DNA of 64,000 nucleotides from assembly GCF_010365285.1 (NCBI RefSeq), contig NZ_CP048286.1, positions 6,808,001 through 6,872,000 of the forward strand, read 5' to 3'. The translations under genes were made by a program, and so were the position numbers. The notes below the pieces were generated by a model. It was not told the DNA's origin and searched no databases. It was given only the letters and a program-made list of their open reading frames with translations. The number at the start of each line of letters is the position of its first letter. Within the stretch, counting starts at the first letter, position 1. Source of the DNA: Paenibacillus rhizovicinus (GTDB lineage: Bacteria; Bacillota; Bacilli; Paenibacillales; Paenibacillaceae). This document shows, piece after piece, positions 8,534 to 16,823 of the stretch.

Positions 8534-8581
8534 ACAAGGGGAAGATCCCAAGCCGCATCGGCTATCGGATCTGCCCCTTGT
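8534..8581 (-). terminator. Hairpin terminator downstream of the recombinase gene
   Basis: Arms 8534-8548 and 8567-8581 pair over 15 positions with one mismatch (ACAAGGGGAAGATCC on the left). Short T tracts are present on both sides, so it could serve either strand; the recombinase ends 55 bp away on the minus strand. Confidence 0.6.
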
Positions 8582-8636
8582 TTCGTGTCTTCCTGTCTCT
8601 CTCGCCAGTCGTACATGTGTCTCTCGCCAGTCGTAG

Positions 8637-9719
8637 CTACGCTTCCTTCGGACGGTCGATCGCTTCCGCCATCGTTTTATCCGTCAGATGCGCATAAATC
8701 TGCGTCGTTTCCGGCGACGCATGGCCGAGCTGCTCCTGCGTCTTGTATAAATCGTTGCGGAGATAATAATCGGTCGCGAACGAATGGCGGAGCTTATGTA
8801 CCGACAGATACGGTTTGCCGAAGCGTTTCGCATATTTGATGACCATCTCTTGAATGGCGCGTTTCGTCATCCGCGAGCCTTCGTTCTTGCCGTTCGCCAA
8901 GGCAAGGAAGAGCGCCTTCTCCCGCTTGGGCGCCTTGTACTGGGAATCGCGCTGCGTCAAGTAATGCTGCAGGTCGCGCATCGCTTCCTGGCGGAAATAA
9001 ACGGGCGACTTGAACGTGTCGTCGTTCTTCCCTTTGCGGTAGACGTAGAGCAGCTGCTTCTTCAGATCCAAATCGTCCACGTTCATATTAACGAGCTCGG
9101 AGACGCGCAGCCCGGAGTTCAGGATCAGGCTGACGATCGACGTATCCCGCGTCCGGTTGTTCGCATAGGAGTAGGAAGCCTGCTTATTGGAGGCGATCTC
9201 CATGCCGTAATCCTCGTTGATGTAGCGGATGAATTCCTCGATTTCCTGCTCCTGCAGCAGCTTGCCTTCCAGCTTGGCGGCCGTATCCTTCGGCTTCGAC
9301 GTCCGTTTGATGGACACCTTCGCCATGACGTTGCGCTTCAGCAGCGGATAAAATTGTTCATCCTCCGCGATTTGGCTCAAATAATGAAAGAGCGATCGCA
9401 GGGACGACAGCTTACGCGATATGGTCGTGCGGCTGTTGCTCTGCTCGGGCCGGGTGGCAAGAAACATTTTGAACGCATCGATGCTGTCCATATGGAGCGT
9501 CTCCAGCTCGATAAGTTTCACGTCGCGGATCGTCGGACCTTCGGCCAGCCCTTCGGCCAGCAGCCAGGACAGGAACGCATCGTAATCCCGAACGTACTCC
9601 AGCAGGGAAGAGGGCGAGAGGTCGGGCAGCTTATAGTTAATGAATTTCTCGATATACCAAGGCATCGTCGGGGTTCTACGGTCCAGCTCCTGCCGGTCCT
9701 TTACCTTTAGGATATTCAT
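8637..9719 (-). CDS. xerS: Site-specific tyrosine recombinase, XerS-type
   Basis: A 360-residue tyrosine recombinase. The N-terminal SAM-like core-binding domain opens with MPWYIEKFINYKL, typical of XerS, and the C-terminal catalytic domain carries all active residues: Arg in SGLRVSELV, Lys in YRKGKNDD, HKLRH, the second His in GHASPETTQ and the nucleophile Tyr in IYAHLTD. XerS resolves chromosome dimers at a dif-like site in Firmicutes with a single recombinase. The start at 9719 (MNILKVKDRQ) has GGAGGTGG 8-11 nt upstream; a longer version of 16 more residues is possible. No phage or integron genes lie next to it, which favours a housekeeping role, though the exact subfamily is my judgement. 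Confidence 0.85.
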   Translation of the reverse strand: MNILKVKDRQELDRRTPTMPWYIEKFINYKLPDLSPSSLLEYVRDYDAFLSWLLAEGLAEGPTIRDVKLIELETLHMDSIDAFKMFLATRPEQSNSRTTISRKLSSLRSLFHYLSQIAEDEQFYPLLKRNVMAKVSIKRTSKPKDTAAKLEGKLLQEQEIEEFIRYINEDYGMEIASNKQASYSYANNRTRDTSIVSLILNSGLRVSELVNMNVDDLDLKKQLLYVYRKGKNDDTFKSPVYFRQEAMRDLQHYLTQRDSQYKAPKREKALFLALANGKNEGSRMTKRAIQEMVIKYAKRFGKPYLSVHKLRHSFATDYYLRNDLYKTQEQLGHASPETTQIYAHLTDKTMAEAIDRPKEA

Positions 9720-9823
9720 CGCGATAGCCACCTCCGTGTAGTCCATTTTAGAGCAGCTTCCGGACAAAGTAAATCCTGGAAAAGAACATTCGTTCGCGAG
9801 TAAATCAAATGAAGCGGCGCTGG

Positions 9824-10591
9824 CTAAGCCGGGCTGACGACCGCCAGAACCGGATAATGATCGGAAGGATAGCGTCCGTTATAAATGTTGCGGTCGATGA
9901 AGGCGCTCGCAATGCGGGCGTTCGGCGATACGAAGATATAGTCGATCGGATAGCCCGATTCGCCGCCTTCATAGGCGTGATAAGTACGGCCGTGCGGCTC
10001 TTCGATGACGGAATACGCGGACTGGAAGCCGGCTTGCTCGACAAGCGCGATGACGTTACTGGATGGTTCGCAGTTGAAATCGCCGGTAAGCACGAACGGA
10101 AGCGGACTGCGCTGCGCATGGTCTTTCATTCTGGCAAGAATCAACTGGATGCCGTTATCGCGGGCCTGTTCGCTTAAATGATCGAGATGGGTATTGTAGA
10201 CGAACCAGGCTGCGTCATCCTTGCCGACGAATTTGGCCCATGTGCACATGCGCGGACAGCCGGCGTCCCAGCTCTTCAAGCCTAGCTGTTCAGGGTTCTC
10301 GGATAAGCTGAAATGGCCGCTCTCGATTGGTTCCAGCGACGCTTGCTTATAGAATATCGCGCAGTATTCATCATCCGCAGCGCCGCCGCGACTAACGCCG
10401 AGCCAGCGGTAGTCGGGAAGAAGCCGCTGCAAATCCTGCAGCATGGCAATCGATCCTTCCTGCGTGCAGACGATATCCGCATTCGACTGCCGTATGGCAT
10501 CGGCCGCGCCCGTTACCCGGTTCGGCCAGGCATTGTCGCCGTCTCCAAGCACGTGAATGCGCAAATTGAATGTCATGATGTTTAAATCCAT
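9824..10591 (-). CDS. Endonuclease/exonuclease/phosphatase (EEP) family hydrolase
   Basis: A 255-residue EEP-fold metal-dependent phosphodiesterase. Motifs in order are MTFNLRIHVLGDG, the metal-binding Glu in CTQEG, the NTHLDHLS segment, LTGDFNCEP with catalytic Asp and Asn, YPIDYIFVS, and the terminal SDHYPVLA with the catalytic His. Cytoplasmic members of this size cleave small phosphodiesters or act on nucleic acids; the substrate is unknown. The start at 10591 is set by GGAGGGATTACGA. It is probably a single-gene unit, oriented like the recombinase and 104 bp upstream of it. Confidence 0.9.
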   Translation of the reverse strand: MDLNIMTFNLRIHVLGDGDNAWPNRVTGAADAIRQSNADIVCTQEGSIAMLQDLQRLLPDYRWLGVSRGGAADDEYCAIFYKQASLEPIESGHFSLSENPEQLGLKSWDAGCPRMCTWAKFVGKDDAAWFVYNTHLDHLSEQARDNGIQLILARMKDHAQRSPLPFVLTGDFNCEPSSNVIALVEQAGFQSAYSVIEEPHGRTYHAYEGGESGYPIDYIFVSPNARIASAFIDRNIYNGRYPSDHYPVLAVVSPA

Positions 10592-10791
10592 TCGTAATCC
10601 CTCCGTCTTCGGTAATAGAACTGATGTGTACAAGTGACAGGTTCATTATAACCGACAGCGTTCATGAGTGCATAAGGCCATCGTAATAAAGATCGGCTGG
10701 ATTTCCTTGCGAATGTCGCGCGACTGCGATAGCGCGAACATAGGCGAATACGGCACAAACGTAGGCGAATGCGGAAAGTGGAGTTCGCTTG

Positions 10792-10840
10792 TTGACAATT
10801 AGCTTCTTTACTTATATAGTTAGTTACATGAGTAACTAAC
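10792..10840 (+). promoter_or_regulatory. Sigma-A promoter overlapped by a GntR/YtrA-type operator
   Basis: TTGACA (10792-10797) and TATAGT (10815-10820) are 17 bp apart. A perfect dyad of GTTAGTTAC (10819-10827) and GTAACTAAC (10832-10840), with a 4-bp centre, overlaps the end of the -10 box and the start site. Binding of the following GntR regulator would block transcription, giving autorepression of the operon. Confidence 0.88.
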
Positions 10841-10858
10841 CAACATGGTGGTGTAGCG

Positions 10859-11224
10859 ATGGGAAATCAAATGGACGACAGCCGGCCCATCTTCGTGCAA
10901 ATCGCCGAACGCATCGAAGACGATATTCTCGAAGGCGGTCTGCCGGAAGAGTCACAGGTGCCTTCCACGAATCAGTTCGCGGCGTTCTACGGCATTAATC
11001 CGGCGACGGCGGCGAAAGGAGTCAATTTGCTGGTGGACCAAGAGATTCTGTACAAGAAGCGAGGGATCGGGATGTTCGTATCGTCCGGGGCGAAGGTGAA
11101 GCTGGTGGAGAAACGGAAGGAACAGTTTTTCGAACAATATGTCGTGGCGATGATTCGTGAAGCGGAGAAGCTGGGCATTACGAGGGATCAGCTGACGGAC
11201 ATGATTCGCGAGAGGGGGAACTGA
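10859..11224 (+). CDS. GntR-family regulator, YtrA subfamily
   Basis: A 121-residue regulator with the GntR winged helix (PIFVQIAERIEDDILEGGL, then VPSTNQFAAFYGINPATAAK) and only a short helical tail instead of a ligand domain, as in the YtrA subfamily. YtrA-type repressors are usually the first gene of an ABC-transporter operon and respond to cell-wall stress or peptide antibiotics. Here the ABC ATPase follows after 2 bp and the permease overlaps it, behind a palindromic operator, which fits that picture exactly. The inducer is unknown. Confidence 0.92.
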   Translation: MGNQMDDSRPIFVQIAERIEDDILEGGLPEESQVPSTNQFAAFYGINPATAAKGVNLLVDQEILYKKRGIGMFVSSGAKVKLVEKRKEQFFEQYVVAMIREAEKLGITRDQLTDMIRERGN

Positions 11225-11226
11225 AG

Positions 11227-12120
11227 ATGGAGACTATCGTAGAGGCAAGAAGGCTGACGAAGTCGTACGGAAGCTTCACTGCCGTCGATAACGTGAGCTT
11301 CGCGATCGAACCGAACAAGATCTACGGCCTGCTTGGCCGTAACGGAGCGGGTAAAACGACGATCATGCATCTGATTACCGCGCAGCTGTTTCCCAGCAGC
11401 GGAGAATTGCACGTATTCGGGGAAGAGCCGTACGAGAACAACCGAGTGCTGAGGAAAACCTGCTTTATCAAGGAGAGCCAGAAATACCCCGACAGTTTCC
11501 GGGTCAAGGACGTGTTGGACACGGCCGCAATGCTGTTTCCCAATTGGGACGACGACTTCGCGAAACGGCTGACGGCCGACTTCAATCTGCCGCTCAAACG
11601 GCGGGTGAAGAAGCTTTCCCGCGGCATGCTGTCTTCCGTCGGTATCATCATCGGGCTGGCCAGCAGGGCTGAGCTTACGATATTCGATGAACCGTACCTG
11701 GGTCTGGATGCTGTCGCGCGGAGCATTTTCTACGAACGATTGATGGAGGATTATACCGAGTTTCCCCGGACCGTCATACTGTCGACGCATCTGATCGACG
11801 AGGTGAGCAAGCTGCTGGAGCATGTGATCGTAATCAACAAAGGGCGGATTCTGCTCGATGACGAGGCCGACTCGCTCCGCGGGAGAGCGTATACAGTTTC
11901 GGGGCCGGCGGCGAAGATCGATTCGTACGCGGCAGGCAAGAAGGTTATTCATCAAGAGTCGCTGGGAGGCAGTCGTTCCATTACGATTTACGAACGATTG
12001 GGGGCGTCCGATCAGAAGCAGGCCGAAGCGCTCGGACTTCAATTTACCCCGGTCACGATCCAGCAGCTGATCGTTTATCTGACCAACCAGTCGACCGAAC
12101 GGAAGGAGAACTTGTCATGA
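11227..12120 (+). CDS. ABC transporter ATP-binding protein (YtrB-like)
   Basis: A 297-residue ATPase with Walker A GRNGAGKTT near residue 38, signature LSRGMLSS near residue 135, Walker B LTIFDEP and the switch His in LSTHLIDE. The C-terminal 80 residues form an extension common in drug/lantibiotic-type exporters. It energises the permease encoded by the next gene, with which its stop overlaps by 4 bp (ATGA), indicating translational coupling. It belongs to the GntR-controlled operon, so a role in antibiotic or envelope stress is a reasonable inference but not proven. Confidence 0.93.
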   Translation: METIVEARRLTKSYGSFTAVDNVSFAIEPNKIYGLLGRNGAGKTTIMHLITAQLFPSSGELHVFGEEPYENNRVLRKTCFIKESQKYPDSFRVKDVLDTAAMLFPNWDDDFAKRLTADFNLPLKRRVKKLSRGMLSSVGIIIGLASRAELTIFDEPYLGLDAVARSIFYERLMEDYTEFPRTVILSTHLIDEVSKLLEHVIVINKGRILLDDEADSLRGRAYTVSGPAAKIDSYAAGKKVIHQESLGGSRSITIYERLGASDQKQAEALGLQFTPVTIQQLIVYLTNQSTERKENLS

Positions 12121-12809
12121 TTATGAATTCGACCGTCAAAGGCATCGTCAGAATGCATATGAGGGATCGCATGTCTTGGTTATACGTGCCTTGGTTTATC
12201 GTCTTGAGCAGTTTTGTCGTTAATCTAATCATTGCCGGCTCGATTCAGGACGATAAGATGGTTACCGGAGGGTTGGCCTCGATCTTCGTCTATATGATGG
12301 TCTATGGCATCATTACGGTTCATCACACGTTCCCGTTCGCGCTTGGCTTCAGCGTCCGGCGCCGCGACTATTATACCGGTTCCATGATCATGATCGCGGC
12401 GGTAAGCGCCGCGACAGGCATCTTGCTGACGCTGCTTTCCTATATCGAGTCGTCTTCCGACGGTTGGGGCGTGCGGCTCTTCTTCTTCCATTTGCCGTAT
12501 ATTACGGACGGTAACGCCTTCAAACAATTCGTCTTTTTCGCTTCGCTGATGATGTTCTTGTATTTGCTCGGCTTCGCCATCTCCAGCTTCTTCCGGAGAT
12601 TCGGCAAAATCGGCATGTATACGCTGGCGATTATTTCGGTCATCGTCGGCACGCTGTTCTTTTACGCCGTCATTAATTGGGAGTGGTGGAGAGGGATCTT
12701 CGATTTCTTCGACGGTCGTTCCGCGTTCGACCTCGGCCTGCTGCTGCTTCCCGTCTCCGTCGTGCTGTCGCTCGTTGCCTATGCGCTTCTTCGTAGAAGC
12801 ACGGTTTAA
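12117..12809 (+). CDS. ABC transporter permease
   Basis: A 230-residue membrane protein with about six hydrophobic segments, starting inside the stop of the ATPase gene. Charged residues lie before the first segment (RMHMRDRMSW), and a cytoplasmic loop FSVRRRDYY lies between segments 2 and 3, as in ABC-2 type exporters. It should form the membrane channel of the YtrA-type operon as a homodimer with the ATPase dimer. No substrate can be named. It ends the operon; 126 bp of non-coding sequence precede the next gene. Confidence 0.85.
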   Translation: MIMNSTVKGIVRMHMRDRMSWLYVPWFIVLSSFVVNLIIAGSIQDDKMVTGGLASIFVYMMVYGIITVHHTFPFALGFSVRRRDYYTGSMIMIAAVSAATGILLTLLSYIESSSDGWGVRLFFFHLPYITDGNAFKQFVFFASLMMFLYLLGFAISSFFRRFGKIGMYTLAIISVIVGTLFFYAVINWEWWRGIFDFFDGRSAFDLGLLLLPVSVVLSLVAYALLRRSTV

Positions 12810-12935
12810 TCAGGGGGCCGCCCGGCAAAATGAAAGAAATTTAAGATCATTAAAAATCCCCCTTTTTCCGCATTCGTGCCTGAATTCCATGCTATGATCA
12901 GCTTCCATACTTACGGTTGGAGGGATTCAGGCTTC

Positions 12936-13595
12936 ATGAACAGACAGAAACGATTCATCACTTTGCTCGCAGGCGTGCTAGTCGCGGGCAGCTCCTTGCT
13001 CAGTTACGGCAATACGGCGATGGCGGCATCGCCGCCGGTGCTGAAGACCGGCAGCCAAAGCGGCGACGTGGCTGATCTGCAGTTTAGGCTGCAAACGCTC
13101 AATTATTTCAAAGGGGCGATCACGACGACGTACGGCATGACGACCCGCAGCGCCGTCATGAATTTTCAGAAGGCCAACGGGCTGAAAGTGGACGGTATCG
13201 CCGGACCGGCAACGTGGTCCAAACTGAAGAAGCTCACGGTCAATAAGCCGGAGATGTCGAAGTTGGCGCGGATAATCTATTCCGAGGCGAGAGGCGAAGT
13301 GTACAAGGGGCAGGTAGCCGTAGGCGCCGTCGTTATGAACCGGCTGAAATCGCCGTTATTTCCGAAAACAGTGACCGACGTCATTATGGCGCCATTAGCG
13401 TTCGCGGCGGTTGCGGACGGTCAATATTGGCTGCTCCCTAACAATTCCGCCTTCCTTGCGGCGAAAGATGCCGTGCGCGGCTGGGATCCGACGAATAACG
13501 CGCTCTATTACTACAACCCCGTTACGGCGAAATCCAAATGGATTTTGTCTCGCAAAGTGACGACAAAAATCGGGAATCACGTTTTCGCGGTTTAG
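12936..13595 (+). CDS. Secreted cell-wall hydrolase, SleB/CwlJ type with peptidoglycan-binding domain
   Basis: A 219-residue protein with a signal peptide (RQKRFITLLAGVLVAGSSLL, cleavage near AMAA). Next comes a PG_binding_1 domain (LKTGSQSGDVADLQFRLQTL to GIAGPATWSKLK), and then a Hydrolase_2 domain whose catalytic Glu is in IIYSEARGEVYKGQVAVG. SleB-type enzymes are lytic transglycosylases that open cortex peptidoglycan during spore germination; other members act in vegetative wall turnover. The start is the ATG after GGAGGGATTCAGGCTTC. The 60 upstream codons of open frame lack a ribosome binding site. A clear terminator follows. Confidence 0.92.
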   Translation: MNRQKRFITLLAGVLVAGSSLLSYGNTAMAASPPVLKTGSQSGDVADLQFRLQTLNYFKGAITTTYGMTTRSAVMNFQKANGLKVDGIAGPATWSKLKKLTVNKPEMSKLARIIYSEARGEVYKGQVAVGAVVMNRLKSPLFPKTVTDVIMAPLAFAAVADGQYWLLPNNSAFLAAKDAVRGWDPTNNALYYYNPVTAKSKWILSRKVTTKIGNHVFAV

Positions 13596-13610
13596 TTAAT
13601 CGCATTAATG

Positions 13611-13637
13611 AAATCCGCCCACAAGGCGGATTTTTTT
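13611..13637 (+). terminator. Intrinsic terminator of the SleB-type gene
   Basis: AAATCCGCC (13611-13619) and GGCGGATTT (13625-13633) form a perfect stem followed by a T run. Confidence 0.9.
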
Positions 13638-13828
13638 CTTAGCCGATAGGAAATTGATCGCAACTATTACGCACCGACTCCGTTTAAGTATGTGAGGAGA
13701 ACGCCAGAACTTCACAACGCCCATTGTTTAATGACGCTAAATATCAATCCATTGAACGTGCTCCCGGCGAAGCGGAACGGCTCAGGCTGCTTCTTCGTCC
13801 AATCCAATCTGGAATAGGAGAGAGGTTC

Positions 13829-15232
13829 ATGAAGAAATGGACAGTCGTCATGCTCGTTCTAACGCTGTTCGCATTCAGCGGCTCGTCGGTATTCGCCCAT
13901 GACAGGGGTTCGAATGATGACAAGTACGACCAACAGAAGCAATCGTGCAATCAAACGGCTTATTTGCTTAATCAAGTCCTTCTGAAGACGAAGAACGAGA
14001 AATCGCGCGCGCTCTTGACCAGTTTGATCGCTTCATTCAAAGCACAATGCGCGACCGACTCCAGCGCAAATTCACAGAATACTCAGAAAGTTACGGATGA
14101 CAAGAATGCGTTAGCGATACAGTTCCTGCTCCAAGACAACGCGAACAATGTTACGCTGCCGGTGATCCTCCCGCTGCGCGGCAAGAACGGATCGAGCATT
14201 ACATGGACGTCCAGCAATCCGCTTGTCCTTTCCAATGACGGCTTGAATCTCAAGCGGCAGCCGCAAGCCGATGTCGCAGTAGACTTGACTGCGGTGCTTA
14301 AGTTTAACAATGCGACAGCTACCAAGACGTTCCGCGTCATCGTCAAAGGCACTTATCCGCAGCTCACCGATGCACAGCGCGTAGCCAAGGATAAAGATGC
14401 CCTGGCGATTGAATTCGGCGGTTCCGACAACGGCGGCAGCGTGACGCAGCCATTCAAATCGCTGCCGGCGAAAGGCGCTAACGGATCTAAGGTAACATGG
14501 ACCTCGATGTCGCCGTCCATCATTTCGAGCGATGGCAAGACCGTCAACCGGCCTGCGAATGGCAATGGCGATCTCAACGTCGTCCTCACGGCCTTGATTC
14601 AATCGGGAGGCGCCACCGAATTCAAGATCTTCACGGTGACGGTCAAGCAGCAACTGCCGGCGCCGCAGCGCGTGGCCGCCGACAAAGCAGCGCTTCAAAT
14701 CGACTTCGGCGGTTCGGATTCAAGCGGCCGCGTGACGCGTCCGCTCGACGGCCTGCCATCCAGAGGCGTGAACGGTTCGTCCATTACGTGGGTGTCCAGC
14801 TCCCCAGGAGTGCTGTCCTCCGACGGGAAGACGCTGCACCGCCCGGCATCCAACAATGCGGACATAGCGGTCTATATGACGGCAATCATTATCAGCGGTA
14901 CCAGCAGCGATACGAAAATTTTCAACTTGACCGTCAAGCGCGAATTTAACAGCCCGGAGAAAGTGGCCGCCGACAAAACGGATCTGGGAATCGCTTATAA
15001 ATCAGGCGATTCGTCCGCCAGCGTTACGCAGTCTGTCGGACTTCCGACGAAAGGATACTACGGCAGCACGATCGTCTGGTATTCCGGCAACGCGTCGGTG
15101 CTGTCCAACAGCGGCGCGGTGCATCGTCCGGCGCACGGGCAAGGCGACGTGAAGGTAACGCTGACGGCCGTTATCAGCAACAGCGGGTCGGCCGACGTAA
15201 GATCTTTTACCGTGACCGTTAAGCAGCAATGA
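13829..15232 (+). CDS. Secreted protein with four atrophied bacterial Ig (aBig-type) repeats
   Basis: A 467-residue exported protein: a signal peptide (KKWTVVMLVLTLFAFSGSSV), a short charged region, then four repeats of about 95-100 residues. Each begins with an ADK/DKxAL motif (DKNALAIQF, DKDALAIEFGGSDNGGSV, DKAALQIDFGGSDSSGRV, DKTDLGIAYKSGDSSASV) and continues with SxITWxSSxPxVLSxDG, then RPxxxxxDVxVxLTA. This is the pattern of the atrophied bacterial Ig domains of Firmicute surface proteins. There is no SLH, LysM, sortase signal or enzymatic domain, so it may be released or held by partners. The start follows GGAGAGAGGTTC. Function unknown beyond a structural or adhesive guess. Confidence 0.83.
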   Translation: MKKWTVVMLVLTLFAFSGSSVFAHDRGSNDDKYDQQKQSCNQTAYLLNQVLLKTKNEKSRALLTSLIASFKAQCATDSSANSQNTQKVTDDKNALAIQFLLQDNANNVTLPVILPLRGKNGSSITWTSSNPLVLSNDGLNLKRQPQADVAVDLTAVLKFNNATATKTFRVIVKGTYPQLTDAQRVAKDKDALAIEFGGSDNGGSVTQPFKSLPAKGANGSKVTWTSMSPSIISSDGKTVNRPANGNGDLNVVLTALIQSGGATEFKIFTVTVKQQLPAPQRVAADKAALQIDFGGSDSSGRVTRPLDGLPSRGVNGSSITWVSSSPGVLSSDGKTLHRPASNNADIAVYMTAIIISGTSSDTKIFNLTVKREFNSPEKVAADKTDLGIAYKSGDSSASVTQSVGLPTKGYYGSTIVWYSGNASVLSNSGAVHRPAHGQGDVKVTLTAVISNSGSADVRSFTVTVKQQ

Positions 15233-15359
15233 CCGGAAGGCGAATCTTTTGACGAATTTGTCCGATATTCATGGTTGAACTATACGAGGGAGAAGCGCTA
15301 TGATTTAGAAGAACTTGTATAGCTTAATACCATCATATCGGACAGATCGGGTGAAGCGA

Positions 15360-15923
15360 ATGGGAATCAACTTTTGTATGACATGCGGAGCGCCGCTGGA
15401 GCTGCGCGACGTAGACGGAACGATGAGGATGGCATGCACGGCGGAAGGCTGCAGTTTCGTGCACTGGGGCAATTACAGCATCGGCGTAGGCGCGCTCGTA
15501 CTGCGGGACGACAAAGTGCTGCTGGTGCGCAGAGCACAGGAACCGGGCAAAGGCTACTGGACGAATCCGGGCGGCTACATCGAGCAGCTGGAAATGATTC
15601 ACGATTCCATTCGCCGCGAGGTGAAGGAAGAAACCGCCGTGGACGCGGAAGTACGGGGAATCGTCGCGCTCCGCGACCTGCCGCGCAACATTCACAACGT
15701 TTATATCGCGTTTGCGATGGACTACGTGGGCGGGGAGCCGGAACCGGACGGCATCGAAGTGGACCGGGCTGGATTCTTCAGCATGCAGGAGCTTGAAACG
15801 ATGAACGTTGCCGGATTTACGCGCTGGCTGATCGAAGTTGCATTGAAATCGAAGAACGACGGGCTGATCGAAGACAAGGCGCCGATCGTGCAGCTGGACG
15901 GACACGGACTGTTCCGGGTTTAA
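15360..15923 (+). CDS. Nudix hydrolase with N-terminal zinc-ribbon
   Basis: A 187-residue protein. The N-terminal ribbon (FCMTCGAPLELR, then CTAEGCSFVHW) is followed by a Nudix fold with the box GYIEQLEMIHDSIRREVKEE, i.e. the G-x5-E-x7-REVxEE pattern, with Ala in place of the usual final Gly. Nudix enzymes hydrolyse nucleoside diphosphates linked to another group; the ribbon resembles that of NADH pyrophosphatase-like members. The ATG at 15360 is preferred because of GGGTGA six bases upstream; an in-frame GTG lies nine bases earlier. A strong hairpin terminator follows. Confidence 0.88.
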   Translation: MGINFCMTCGAPLELRDVDGTMRMACTAEGCSFVHWGNYSIGVGALVLRDDKVLLVRRAQEPGKGYWTNPGGYIEQLEMIHDSIRREVKEETAVDAEVRGIVALRDLPRNIHNVYIAFAMDYVGGEPEPDGIEVDRAGFFSMQELETMNVAGFTRWLIEVALKSKNDGLIEDKAPIVQLDGHGLFRV

Positions 15924-15969
15924 CCGGCCAAGCGGGGAAGGACGGACGAATGCCGTTCTGGAACCAAAC

Positions 15970-16018
15970 AAAGAAGCCTGTCAACGCCACGATCATCGTG
16001 GAGCTGAAGGCTTCTTTT
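15970..16018 (+). terminator. Intrinsic terminator after the Nudix gene
   Basis: An outer stem AAGAAGCCT / AGGCTTCTT (about 15971-15979 and 16008-16016) encloses an inner stem CCACGAT / ATCGTGG. A T run follows. Confidence 0.85.
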
Positions 16019-16097
16019 TCTGTGCGGGAATAGGTAATATTCCGGATTCGTATGTGTTGTCATAAAGGCGGGTCGTTGATGACCGGGATCAAGGTAA

Positions 16098-16583
16098 TTA
16101 GTTAAGTACTCGTCTGGCCGTAACGTAATTTTTCTTCCAGTAGGTGCTGTCCAGATCGGAGATTTCAACGCCATCGTTCGCGCTGTGCAAAATCTTATTG
16201 TTGCCTGCATAGATCGCAACGTGGCTGATGCTGTAGCCGTTCGTCTTGAAGAAGATGAGATCGCCCATGCTGAGGTAGCCTTTGGCGACTTTGGTTCCCT
16301 TCAATGCTTGGTCAAGCGAGGTACGGGGCAGCGTAATATCGAAATTGTCGAACACGTATTGGGTGAACGACGAGCAGTCGAATGCGTTGGTCATGTAAGC
16401 AACTGCACCATACAAATAAGGCGTACCTATGTATTTCTCGCCATAACTTATCAATTCTTTGGATTTCTCGGTTGCCGCGTTCGCTTTTGTTGCCGTGCCT
16501 GCCGCAATGGCCGTTACGCCGATTGTCGCGCAAAGACTCACATTAAGGATGCTTTTGAGTAAACGTTTATAGGAGAACAACAT
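16098..16583 (-). CDS. Secreted NlpC/P60 peptidoglycan hydrolase
   Basis: A 161-residue protein with a signal peptide (cleavage after KANA, residues 33-36) and a compact NlpC/P60 cysteine peptidase domain. The catalytic Cys70 lies in AFDCSSFTQYV and the catalytic His121 in SISHVAIYAG. Such enzymes cut the D-Glu/meso-Dap bond of wall peptides. No targeting domain such as LysM or SH3 accompanies it, so it is a stand-alone hydrolase. GGAGGGAAAGAC precedes the start. Its convergent neighbour is the Nudix gene; the long upstream gap toward msrAB holds both promoters. Confidence 0.93.
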   Translation of the reverse strand: MLFSYKRLLKSILNVSLCATIGVTAIAAGTATKANAATEKSKELISYGEKYIGTPYLYGAVAYMTNAFDCSSFTQYVFDNFDITLPRTSLDQALKGTKVAKGYLSMGDLIFFKTNGYSISHVAIYAGNNKILHSANDGVEISDLDSTYWKKNYVTARRVLN

Positions 16584-16823
16584 GTCTTTCCCTCCAGCCC
16601 ATCAAGGTGTCATTTGTCTTTTAACACTATAACACAGCCGAAACAGAGGGTTTTTGGCGTATGAGGATAATTTTCGGGCTATTCGTAGCAAAATGCGGCT
16701 TTATGAGAATTAAGTGAGAAATTTCTCATTTGTAAACGCTTGTCTTGTCGAATGGCGGCATTTGGTAAGAGAATCCGATCTCTGATATGATAGCGGTAGA
16801 GGATAAATGAAAGGAAGGAAGAG

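Noticed and set aside
8346..8558. 70-codon minus-strand frame overlapping the MITE-like unit and terminator
   Set aside because: It has no usable start context, partly covers a transcription terminator and resembles no known protein.
8637..9719. Recombinase considered as a phage or integron integrase
   Set aside because: XerS-like N-terminal sequence and absence of any phage, cassette or attachment features favour a housekeeping recombinase.
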